Source: an uncultured Xenococcaceae cyanobacterium (lineage in GTDB: Bacteria; Cyanobacteriota; Cyanobacteriia; Cyanobacteriales; Xenococcaceae). From it: a DNA stretch of 52,912 bases. The stretch is taken from assembly GCA_937996665.1 (NCBI GenBank), contig CALKUU010000127.1, positions 1 through 52,912 on the forward strand, given 5' to 3'. The notes below the pieces were generated by a model. It did not search any database and had not been told where the DNA came from. It saw only the letters and a program-made list of their open reading frames with translations. Below, in pieces: positions 36,886 to 44,034 of the stretch. Each line of letters opens with the position of its first letter. Position 1 is the first letter of the stretch. The position numbers and the translations under genes are program-made.

Positions 36886-37221
36886 ATGATTTTAAATAAA
36901 TTATCGAAATTCTCTATGGTTATTGAATGGTTGAGTTTCTGGGTTGAGCCAGAATTACGAGAAAAGTTTATTACTGAGGATCAACAGATTTGGACTCCTG
37001 CACTAGCTGCCCAAGATGGTTTTTTGGGTAAGGAAATTTGGCTAGATCCCAAGAGTAGCGATCGCCTATTTTTAGTCATCCGTTGGCAAACCAAACAACA
37101 GTGGAATAATGTCCCCAGAAAACTCTTAGATCAAACAGAAGCAGAATTTGCCAAAGTGATGGGCAAAGACAACTACAAGTTATTAGATGTGGATGAATAT
37201 CAAGTTAGAAAATTTCCTTAG
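36886..37221 (+). CDS. TIGR03792 family protein (ABM-like fold)
   Basis: The 111-residue protein contains VIEWLSFWVEPELREKFITEDQQIWTPALAAQDGFLGKEIWLDP and the later VIRWQTKQQWNNVP, matching the cyanobacterial TIGR03792 family, related to dimeric alpha/beta-barrel monooxygenase-type proteins. The function is unknown. The ATG at 36886 has a good AAGGG ribosome site 8 bases upstream; an internal ATG at 36916 gives the more usual family start (MVIEWL) but has no ribosome site, so I keep the first. It may bind a small hydrophobic ligand. Confidence 0.82.
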   Translation: MILNKLSKFSMVIEWLSFWVEPELREKFITEDQQIWTPALAAQDGFLGKEIWLDPKSSDRLFLVIRWQTKQQWNNVPRKLLDQTEAEFAKVMGKDNYKLLDVDEYQVRKFP

Positions 37222-37286
37222 TATTGAAAAATTTTGTAAGATCAAGAAGTCAGAACAAGGAATAGCTTACATAAGCTTGGGAACGG

Positions 37287-37649
37287 TCAAATAGCTTGAC
37301 TGGGATAAGATATTTCCAAAATGATCACATCACCATCCGCAATAAAAGGTCCATGAACTTCTCCAGGTGGTCTACTGGCATAATATCCAGGTTCAAGCCA
37401 AATATCGAACGCCTGATCATATATTCGCCCTGAGACAACAAAAATTTCTTCAGGATAATCGTGACATTTTGCCCCAAAAGATTCAGTAGAATAAGTGCTT
37501 TTAAATTTAGTTAATCGGGTGTAATCTCCTGACTCTGGGTCTTCAGCAATAGTTAACTGAGTAAGATTACCGTCTGAACCTTCAACTATTTCCCAGGCTG
37601 TATCATTTTCAAATGCTAAGGGGTTCCAATATGTTTTAGTTGACTTCAT
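37287..37649 (-). CDS. Cupin domain protein (ChrR/DUF4437-like)
   Basis: The protein has 120 residues from the ATG at 37649. A single cupin barrel is indicated by CHDYPEEIFVVSGRIYDQ, the PG turn in LEPGYYASRPPGEVHGPF, and EVHGPF with its likely metal-binding His and Glu. This resembles the cupin of anti-sigma ChrR and related small metal-binding proteins. An in-frame GTG at 37712 would add a hydrophobic 21-residue extension with AAAGG upstream; I prefer the ATG because the cupin family normally begins near it. It may be an isomerase, a dioxygenase or a sensor. Confidence 0.78.
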   Translation of the reverse strand: MKSTKTYWNPLAFENDTAWEIVEGSDGNLTQLTIAEDPESGDYTRLTKFKSTYSTESFGAKCHDYPEEIFVVSGRIYDQAFDIWLEPGYYASRPPGEVHGPFIADGDVIILEISYPSQAI

Positions 37650-37842
37650 GGTTTTGAAAAATAAAAATGCAGAATAAGTCCAGCCCGAAACTAGGGTTGA
37701 GCCAATTTTCACTAAATATACCTTTAGTTAATCGTGAAAGTGGAAATACCAATCCAAATTAATATTTAGTTAGCTACAAAAATGTCTTGACACGACCAGA
37801 TTGTGATCAAGCATTATTTGTCTATTACATGCCAAATTATCC

Positions 37843-38202
37843 ATGCCAAATTGTTCTAATTGCGATCGCCTAGTCGATTCTCAAGCCATTCAATGCCCCC
37901 ATTGCCAAAATCCGCTCAAAGCATTTGGGCATCCTGGAATTCCCTTGCACCAAGCAGAAGTAGGGGCTTATCTTTGCGATCGCTGTTATTACCATCAAGA
38001 CGATAGTTGCAACTATCCCCAAAGACCATTAGCAAAAACCTGCACGATGTTCCACGACGCAAACATCCCCTTAGTAGCAGAACCAACTCAGACGAAGAGC
38101 AAGATGGGGCTTGTAAGCCTTAAGCTCTGGTGCAGTAGAAATAAAGGGTTACTAGTAATCTTGAGTCTAATTATTATTAGTATCATCTTAGCGATAACCT
38201 AA
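37843..38202 (+). CDS. Double zinc-ribbon, tail-anchored membrane protein
   Basis: The 119-residue protein has two Cys clusters: CSNC...CPHC (4-22) forms one zinc ribbon, and CDRCYYHQDDSC...C (about 46-68) a second Cys/His site. After a short basic linker there is a C-terminal helix (about 99-118) with no residues beyond, so it is tail-anchored with the zinc domain in the cytoplasm. I do not recognise a specific family. It is probably a small adaptor. Adjacent genes run in the opposite direction. Confidence 0.75.
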   Translation: MPNCSNCDRLVDSQAIQCPHCQNPLKAFGHPGIPLHQAEVGAYLCDRCYYHQDDSCNYPQRPLAKTCTMFHDANIPLVAEPTQTKSKMGLVSLKLWCSRNKGLLVILSLIIISIILAIT

Positions 38203-38258
38203 AAAACTTGTATTAAGTATTGAACTCCTAACTTGTTTTATTGCGACTAGCTCTAACT

Positions 38259-38711
38259 TCACTTAACTTTAGTGACAGTATAGTCTTTGAGCATTTTCTT
38301 TAACTCCAGACTGTGCATCTCTTCATTGCCGATCATCGTTCTGGCATATTCTTCGAGATAAACGCTTGCATCTGCCACCACACTTAACAAGTCCTTATAC
38401 AAACTCAAAGCCTTATTTTCATGCTCAAGACTTTCGCGCAAAATATCTTCAGTCGCGTGGTGATAACTTTCCTTGACAGGGGCAATCTTCAAACTAGGGT
38501 GACCTTCGTCTAAACCAGTAATTATTTCTCCAGCTTGTTGAGCATGAGTTAGAGATTCAATTGCCTGAGCCTTAAAAAAATCTACCAAAGGAATCCGATA
38601 GGGTCCAATTACCATTAGAGAATAGTGAGTATAGCGGACAACACCGGCTAGCTCATACTCCATAATTTCATTGAGAATTTTAACCGTAGATTTCACATCA
38701 AGTTCCTTCAT
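38259..38711 (-). CDS. Ferritin-like (bacterioferritin family) protein
   Basis: This 150-residue four-helix bundle has di-iron ligands: EYELAGVVRYTHY (first helix), ESLTHAQQAGE (ExxxH), LEHENKALSLY (third helix) and NEEMHSLELKK (ExxxH-type, fourth helix). The family stores or oxidises iron, or acts as a detoxifying oxidase. It lies 58 bases after the PKHD-type dioxygenase gene on the same strand and downstream of the iron porin, so it is very likely part of an iron-acquisition or iron-homeostasis transcript. Haem binding (Met ligand) is uncertain. Confidence 0.9.
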   Translation of the reverse strand: MKELDVKSTVKILNEIMEYELAGVVRYTHYSLMVIGPYRIPLVDFFKAQAIESLTHAQQAGEIITGLDEGHPSLKIAPVKESYHHATEDILRESLEHENKALSLYKDLLSVVADASVYLEEYARTMIGNEEMHSLELKKMLKDYTVTKVK

Positions 38712-38769
38712 CCCTTAACCCGCTTTACTTTTACTATCCAACGACTTCTCAGTATACACTCACACTAGA

Positions 38770-39441
38770 CTAGATATCAGCCCATTTTCGCAGCAAATTG
38801 GCAATACTTTTAGAGATCAAGTCAAACTCTGCGGTTTTGCCATCCCGATTAAAAATAACTCGCCTGGCAGTTTCTAGATCAAACAAAATTTCGCGATCGC
38901 TAGCGTCTCTAATCAAACTTTGTACCCAACCAACTACTACCATACGAGTACCCTTCGTTACGGGTTTAACTCGATGCAAAGTGGTTGACGGATAAAGAAT
39001 TACCGAGCCAGCCTCTAGCTTATAAACTCGTTCTTCCTCTGCTCCTTCAATAACCAACTCGCCACCTTCATAATCTTGAGGAGAATTCAAAAACAAAGTG
39101 AAGGAAACATCAGTCCGCCACATCCGACCATCATTCATCAAGGCATTATCTACATGTCGATCATAAGACATACCAACATCATAACGACTAAATAAAATCG
39201 AATGAATCGACCTGGGACGCACAACAGTTTGAAATAGATTATTGCGATTTAGCGCCGATTTTACCTGTGTTGTCAGCTTACTACTAAGAGCATCCTGCTT
39301 ACTTAGCTGCTGATTATTTTTAACCAACTTAGCATGCCAACCTGCGGTTAATTTACCATCTTTAAACTCGCTACTAGCTAAAGAAGAATTGATAGTCGCA
39401 ATTTCTTGACGAGTAAAGACATTGGGTATCGAAAAAATCAA
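38770..39441 (-). CDS. PKHD-type Fe(II)/2-oxoglutarate hydroxylase
   Basis: The 223-residue enzyme has a facial triad of HxD in YDRHVDNAL (about 104-106) and a distal His in TTLHRVKPV (about 157), followed by an Arg (KGTRMVVV) that binds 2-oxoglutarate. The sequence pattern, EGGELVIEG and length (about 225) match the PiuC/YbiX group, whose genes recur beside iron-uptake systems. The start is TTG: the stop of the preceding small ORF overlaps it (TTGA), so the TTG is supported by coupling. Its natural substrate is unknown. The gene context (SLH-OprB porin, ferritin-like) fits iron acquisition. Confidence 0.92.
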   Translation of the reverse strand: MIFSIPNVFTRQEIATINSSLASSEFKDGKLTAGWHAKLVKNNQQLSKQDALSSKLTTQVKSALNRNNLFQTVVRPRSIHSILFSRYDVGMSYDRHVDNALMNDGRMWRTDVSFTLFLNSPQDYEGGELVIEGAEEERVYKLEAGSVILYPSTTLHRVKPVTKGTRMVVVGWVQSLIRDASDREILFDLETARRVIFNRDGKTAEFDLISKSIANLLRKWADI

Positions 39442-39608
39442 TTTTCAGCTCCTGGACCAAAACAACTACTAAGATGATTCTGTTGAGCTATTTGCCGATC
39501 ATCTGACTTAACCTTATCTGCCGACATTTCTTCGGTCTCAACTGTAATAACTGAATCAAAAAACAAAAACAACTCTATTGATTTAGATTGCCCAAACAAA
39601 CTCGACAT
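39438..39608 (-). CDS. Small ORF coupled to PKHD hydroxylase
   Basis: From the ATG at 39608 this encodes 56 residues, starting MSSLFGQSKSIELFLFFDSVITVETEE and ending HLSSCFGPGAEN. Its TGA stop overlaps the TTG start of the dioxygenase gene by four bases, a sign of translational coupling. I do not recognise the family. A single Cys in a CFGPGAEN tail is notable. An upstream in-frame ATG (39650) would give 70 residues. Neither start has a good ribosome site. It may be a substrate or regulator of the hydroxylase, which is inference. Confidence 0.45.
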   Translation of the reverse strand: MSSLFGQSKSIELFLFFDSVITVETEEMSADKVKSDDRQIAQQNHLSSCFGPGAEN

Positions 39609-39731
39609 AATCTTGATTATTAATAAGATACGAGGACTGACTAAGTTCATTAATCTAAATTAAGTAACTAGAAACAGTCCCCAGAACAAAAAAATGAGAG
39701 CAAGCCTCTAACCTTCCAATAAAAAGAAAGC

Positions 39732-41351
39732 CTAAAAAGTGAAAGTTGTCCGAATTGTGCCGATAATTAAATCATCATCCTCACTATTATTGGCAGGAGA
39801 AGTTACCCAGATCACCCCAGGAGTAACAGCAATGTTGTCATTCACTTGATACTGATAAAAAGCCTCTATATGAAAAGAGGTATCATCATCACTATCATCA
39901 CCAAGAGCGTCAATACTAGAATTGGTAACCCTAGGTTCCATCCCCACAATCAAACCTGCCAAGTTACCTTCTTTACCCAAATCAGGAAGAGCCAAAGTTG
40001 CCGCCCACTGCCAAATATCTTGAGACCCTCGGTCTATCTGTCCACCTAGACTAGAAAGAGCTGTAACGCTTGAGAAACTACCCCAACCACCTAAAACTAG
40101 GCGATCGCTCAATTCCCAAGAAAAAGCTAACCCATAAGAATCACCCACAGTAGGAACAGCTTCGCCAAATTGTGACTCAGTCAAAGATTGTAAATTAGCT
40201 AGATTAGTACCTGTTTCCGTATCACTCTGATCTCTTGTATGAGAATAGGTAGCAGCTAAAGTAAGACTCTCGATCGGGTTAAAAGTAACCTGTCCAATTG
40301 CTGTATAGGGAGCATTAAAAATACCACCATCATCGCTAGGATCGTTAGCAGGAGAAGCTAAATAACCTGCACTAAGATTAAGTTTGTCCTCGATAAAATC
40401 ATGAGAAATACTCAAGCCAGCATCCCCCGCTGGTAAATAAATCGGGCTACGAGTACCAAAAGCTGAAACCGCCCCAGCACCACCGTCTCCGTCCAAAACA
40501 CTGATTGTAGGGATAAAGTCATCAGCAGCAACCCCAGCAGTTCCGATCAAAACTTCTGTTTTATCACCAACAGGGAAAGTGTAGAAGAGAACTTCCAAGC
40601 CAATATCATTACCAGCATCTTCAGCAAAACCCAAATCTCCAGCAAAAGTTCCTGTTCGCTCAGATAAGGAAAGAGTATTTCCGGTAGAAAGGCGAGTAAA
40701 TAAGAGATCTTTTCCAGTAAAACTAGATTCCAATTCCAATCTGACGCGATCGCTCAAGGTTACTTGACTACCAATTTCGCTATCACCATCACCATTAGTC
40801 GTGCCAGTAAAGACATTACTCAAGCCAAAAACAACCTCACCAGCAAGCTTAGTCGTAGTCGAAAACTGATTATCTTCCAAGAAAGCAGTACGACTTTCAA
40901 GATCATCAACACGACCGCGAAGAGTAGCAAGCTCAGCTTCAAACTCCTGAGTTAAACGACTAATCGTATCGATATCTTCCCTGACTACAGCTTCAGAAGA
41001 AGCAACCAAACGCTCAATTTGATTCAAACAAGAGTTCAAACCTGCTGCGAACTCATAACGAGAAAGAGCCTGACCACCCCGATAAGTTTGATTCGGAAAA
41101 CCAGCAATACAACCATAGCGATCCACTAAAGAGCGCAAAGCCTCATAAGCCCAATCAGTCGGGGAAACATCACGAAGTTGATTAACATTGGTTACCTGAT
41201 TAAGGTTAGCCGATCCAGCCCGAGAACTATTCTCCTGACCATATTGCTGTAACTTTTGAAGATCTGGCTCAGCAACACTTTGAGCAACCACAGAACTAGA
41301 TAAACCCAGAATGGAAGCAAAAACTAAAATAGAAGTCTTGATACCTAACAT
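39732..41351 (-). CDS. SLH-domain OprB-type iron uptake porin
   Basis: The 539-residue outer-membrane protein has a signal peptide of about 23 residues (MLGIKTSILVFASILGLSSSVVAQ). An SLH domain (about 55-112: DVSPTDWAYEALRSLVDRYGCIAGFP...ALSRYEFAAGL) binds cell-wall polymer, and a short coiled coil (about 115-155) follows. The rest is a beta-barrel with OprB-like aromatic strands, ending in a terminal Phe (RTTFTF). Cyanobacterial members are annotated as iron-uptake or general porins. It starts the iron-related group that continues with the small ORF, PKHD hydroxylase and ferritin-like genes on the same strand, although an 80-base gap separates it from the small ORF. Confidence 0.93.
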   Translation of the reverse strand: MLGIKTSILVFASILGLSSSVVAQSVAEPDLQKLQQYGQENSSRAGSANLNQVTNVNQLRDVSPTDWAYEALRSLVDRYGCIAGFPNQTYRGGQALSRYEFAAGLNSCLNQIERLVASSEAVVREDIDTISRLTQEFEAELATLRGRVDDLESRTAFLEDNQFSTTTKLAGEVVFGLSNVFTGTTNGDGDSEIGSQVTLSDRVRLELESSFTGKDLLFTRLSTGNTLSLSERTGTFAGDLGFAEDAGNDIGLEVLFYTFPVGDKTEVLIGTAGVAADDFIPTISVLDGDGGAGAVSAFGTRSPIYLPAGDAGLSISHDFIEDKLNLSAGYLASPANDPSDDGGIFNAPYTAIGQVTFNPIESLTLAATYSHTRDQSDTETGTNLANLQSLTESQFGEAVPTVGDSYGLAFSWELSDRLVLGGWGSFSSVTALSSLGGQIDRGSQDIWQWAATLALPDLGKEGNLAGLIVGMEPRVTNSSIDALGDDSDDDTSFHIEAFYQYQVNDNIAVTPGVIWVTSPANNSEDDDLIIGTIRTTFTF

Positions 41352-41560
41352 TTTTGAAAATCCTCACCCAAATTTTTTTTGATTAAAACTGCTGAAATTA
41401 GAGCAGTCTCAAAAATAGAACAACTACCGACAATTTAATTACTAACTAAATGACACTCAAGCTTTACAAAGTAAGAGTTGAAGAGATGATCCCCTTTATC
41501 CACCTAAATGAAAAGCCGGTTATCATCTCAACAAAACAAACTAACTTTGAGCTAAAGCAA

Positions 41561-42385
41561 CTAGAGATTCAGTTCAGCCCAATCTTGAGGCTCCATATTT
41601 GCCAGAACCCTAAAGCCACCTCTACCATCAGGTCTCAAGATATAAGACATTCCTTGAGGTGCAGGATAGATACCTGTTGCCGCCTCAAAAATATCATCAT
41701 GCCCAACAATAACGGTGTTGCTTCCTCTCTGTGGCACAGCAGTTAACAAGGGCATTACATTTTGCTTCATCTGCTCTACCTGCTCATCGGTATAGTCTTC
41801 GAAAGGAAGGAAATTTAGGGCTGGATTCTTTTCATATTTGCCAAAAGCGATACTAGCAGTTTGCCAAGCCCGACAATATTGACTGGAAATTACCTTACCC
41901 ACTGGAATTGCCGTGTCAGAAAAAGCTTTTTGAATAACCCGAGACTGTCGCCAGCCAAACTCACTCAACGTCCTTTGTGTAGAGCAATTATTAGGATCAG
42001 CAGTTACCTGATCTGCATAGTCTTTCTCGGTTTGGGCATGACGGAAATAAATTACGTAGCCACCTCTTTTCAAGCGACTCAAAAGTCTATCGCCACTAAG
42101 CTTATCTTTGAAGTCGGCATTGGCTTGCTCACCAGGAGTTAGATTGGTAGCACCTTCACCGCCTTCACCACCTTCACCACCTTCACCACCTTCACCACCT
42201 TCACCACCTTCACCACCTTCACCGCCTTCTCCACCGGCTAAGAGAAAAGTTGATTGAGAATTAGTTACCTCAAGATCTTGCTCAACAGACGTTTCGGAAC
42301 TCACAGCCGAAACACTAGACAGACCAACTGCTGCAACCACGCCTAAAGATAAAAATAATTCTATGGACTTTAATTTTTTACTCAT
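41561..42385 (-). CDS. Secreted histidine phosphatase with GGE repeat
   Basis: The protein has 274 residues. A signal peptide covers about 1-28 and is followed by a stretch of nine GGE units (about residues 52-79), then a histidine-phosphatase domain: FRHAQTEKD (catalytic His, RHxxT), RAWQTA and VGHDD (second catalytic His). Trimming phosphatases of this superfamily dephosphorylate small esters or proteins. The GGE linker is encoded by nearly perfect 9-base repeats and could vary in length by slippage. Export puts the enzyme in the periplasm. It lies upstream of the porin on the same strand, separated by 209 bases, so it may be co-regulated. The fold is certain; the substrate is unknown. Confidence 0.88.
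   Translation of the reverse strand: MSKKLKSIELFLSLGVVAAVGLSSVSAVSSETSVEQDLEVTNSQSTFLLAGGEGGEGGEGGEGGEGGEGGEGGEGGEGATNLTPGEQANADFKDKLSGDRLLSRLKRGGYVIYFRHAQTEKDYADQVTADPNNCSTQRTLSEFGWRQSRVIQKAFSDTAIPVGKVISSQYCRAWQTASIAFGKYEKNPALNFLPFEDYTDEQVEQMKQNVMPLLTAVPQRGSNTVIVGHDDIFEAATGIYPAPQGMSYILRPDGRGGFRVLANMEPQDWAELNL
42151..42231. repeat. Nine 9-bp tandem repeats encoding GGE
   Basis: Nine units of CACCTTCAC (minus strand GTGAAGGTG) run without interruption. Two units have a C-to-G type change at the second position and one near the end reads CGCCTTCTC. Each unit encodes Gly-Gly-Glu, so length changes stay in frame. This is a tandem repeat within a gene, not a CRISPR. Confidence 0.95.
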
Positions 42386-42846
42386 TGCTATTAACTCGAC
42401 AGATCACTCAGAAAAATAAAAACTGATTCTTTACTATCAAAATCAGCTACTCAATATGTCTGATCAAGCAGACAACCAAGAACCAATTAATTGATTAGGT
42501 AACTAATAGGCGGCCGCAATTAATCACCAAAAAATCTAGCCTTTTAGACTCAGAATTTAATCAATTGATTCACTATTGAGAATCTTTGGTATTTTAGAAT
42601 AGAAGTATATTACCACATCTTATTAAGAATAATAAGCAATAATTTTTTTCATAATTATTTCTAAATTTACAACGTTTTTTTACAGAGAGACGTTGATTAA
42701 ACGCGATGGCTGAACTGACCAGGAAAAATCGTTTTTAGCCTCCGAAGGCTTAAATAAAATTAGGATCAAAAAATCCAGGCTTATAAGTAAACCTGGATAA
42801 GGATTTTGTTTTATTTCCTGCTTGACATCAAGATAAATAGGTCTTT
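42386..42846. other. Intergenic region upstream of phosphatase
   Basis: This 461-base gap between the [2Fe-2S] protein gene and the phosphatase gene (both minus) contains the terminator at 42768-42798 and must hold the phosphatase promoter. It is AT-rich (42600-42700). A GCCTCCGAAGGC mini-hairpin lies near 42738. No ORF or RNA gene was seen. Confidence 0.5.
42768..42798 (-). terminator. Rho-independent terminator of [2Fe-2S] gene
   Basis: Read on the minus strand, ATCCAGG pairs with CCTGGAT around a 12-base loop, and TTTTTT follows. It lies 49 bases after the stop of the ferredoxin-like gene that ends at 42847. Confidence 0.8.
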
Positions 42847-43383
42847 TTAAGTAACCAAAAGATGCTTATCAACCAATTTAAGCACCTGCTTATTCGTAAT
42901 GTTGCTGTAGCGAGTTTTATCAGGCATCAAAACCATATTAGGCGCTTTTTTGCACTGCTTTAAACAGCCTGTGGTCTGAATCTCTACCTTTTTATTTAGG
43001 CCACGACATTTAAGTTCTGCCTTAAGGGCTTTACAAGCAGACTTTCCACCTTTCTTCCAACAGGTAGACTTCTTACAGAACATGACTTTTGCCTTAGGCT
43101 TAACTGTCTCAAGTTCACCTTTTGCTATTCCCATAATTTTCAGCTCGCTAGCCTTATATTGAACAACTTGACCTTTTTTGGTTTGATATTTTTGCTTTCC
43201 CGATAGCTCCAAATTAGACCCTACCTTAAGAAGATTACTCATCCTAAGACTGAGCTTTTTAGAGATCTTGATCCAAAGCTGACCCTGATCAGTGGCAAGT
43301 TGCAAATACTTAATCGCTTTTTCCGAATCGACGACAATTTCCTCTAATATGCCGATCGCCGTGAAGTTCGTGGTTAGACCCAT
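42847..43383 (-). CDS. Thioredoxin-like [2Fe-2S] ferredoxin-domain protein
   Basis: In this 178-residue protein the first ~90 residues form a small beta-rich OB-like domain (KYLQLATDQGQLWIKISKK...LSGKQKYQTKKG). The C-terminal part (about 96-178) is a thioredoxin-like [2Fe-2S] domain: CKKSTCWKKGGKSAC, then TTGCLKQCKKAPNM, where the CxxxC pair and the earlier cysteines would bind the cluster. The protein is very Lys-rich. There is no signal peptide, so it is a cytosolic electron carrier or sensor. Its partner is unknown. A strong terminator follows. The start ATG is clear. Confidence 0.87.
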   Translation of the reverse strand: MGLTTNFTAIGILEEIVVDSEKAIKYLQLATDQGQLWIKISKKLSLRMSNLLKVGSNLELSGKQKYQTKKGQVVQYKASELKIMGIAKGELETVKPKAKVMFCKKSTCWKKGGKSACKALKAELKCRGLNKKVEIQTTGCLKQCKKAPNMVLMPDKTRYSNITNKQVLKLVDKHLLVT

Positions 43384-43546
43384 AAATCTGATGTCAACTT
43401 AGCTACTATTATTTTCTTTCCGCTTATTTCAATGCCTTGTCTAAAGCGACATAGACAATATCAAGCTTATTGCTATTAATATTCAACTAAGGTTATTGTA
43501 GCAAATTAGAAATTAATTGCAAATAATATTCAATTAATTTTGAAAT

Positions 43547-43571
43547 AAAAAAGGGACACAATAGCCCCTTT
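43547..43571 (-). terminator. Rho-independent terminator of DUF4327 gene
   Basis: On the minus strand AAAGGG pairs with CCCTTT around a ten-base loop, and the T-run TTTTTTATTT continues from the stem. It lies about 100 bases after the DUF4327 stop codon. Confidence 0.7.
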
Positions 43572-43672
43572 CTTCAATATTTTCAAGATAAATCTTTGGA
43601 TACAATCAAGTAGAAGCTCCAACTACATAAGTATCTCAGACACTAGTCTGTAGTAGCTGAAACAAAGAAAAA

Positions 43673-43915
43673 TTAATCATTATCCCAATTTTCATGAGCA
43701 ACCAAGTCACCAATAGCGTCTCTAAGTAGATATTCACTTCTTTCTAGCTCAAACTCGATCTGATGCCATTCACGAGCTGCCAGATGCTCACTCAAAATCT
43801 GAATAGGTTGGGTACGTCTGATCACACCTTGATCAACTAATTGGCGAACTTCTTCCTTGATGGCAGCCAAGGAGTAATGCATCGGGAAACTAGGCGAAAT
43901 AGCTGTTGTGTTCAT
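43673..43915 (-). CDS. DUF4327 family protein
   Basis: This 80-residue, soluble, mostly helical protein contains the DUF4327 pattern PMHYSLAAIKEEVRQLVDQGVI (about 11-32) and AAREWHQIEFELERSEYLLRDAIGDLV (about 46-72). The family is confined to cyanobacteria as I know it and has no known function. It is a single gene, divergent from nothing close by, with a good terminator downstream. The start ATG is the first in frame. Confidence 0.88.
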   Translation of the reverse strand: MNTTAISPSFPMHYSLAAIKEEVRQLVDQGVIRRTQPIQILSEHLAAREWHQIEFELERSEYLLRDAIGDLVAHENWDND

Positions 43916-44034
43916 AGCGTTTAACGGTCGATAAATAAAATTTTAAATAGTCTCGAATACTAATATAAGCCAAAGTGCTTAAATGAGAAATAAATTTTTG
44001 ACTGTATCCAAAGATACCATACGAGTAAAAATAC

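Noticed and set aside
38798-38995. 65-codon plus-strand frame inside the PKHD hydroxylase
   Set aside because: Antisense shadow of a well-supported gene.
41450-41746. 98-codon plus-strand frame overlapping the phosphatase 3' end
   Set aside because: Mostly antisense to the conserved phosphatase gene and lacking a ribosome site or fold; treated as a shadow.
42151-42240. CRISPR-like repeat cluster
   Set aside because: Units are 9 bases with no spacers, in frame inside a gene. It is a coding tandem repeat.
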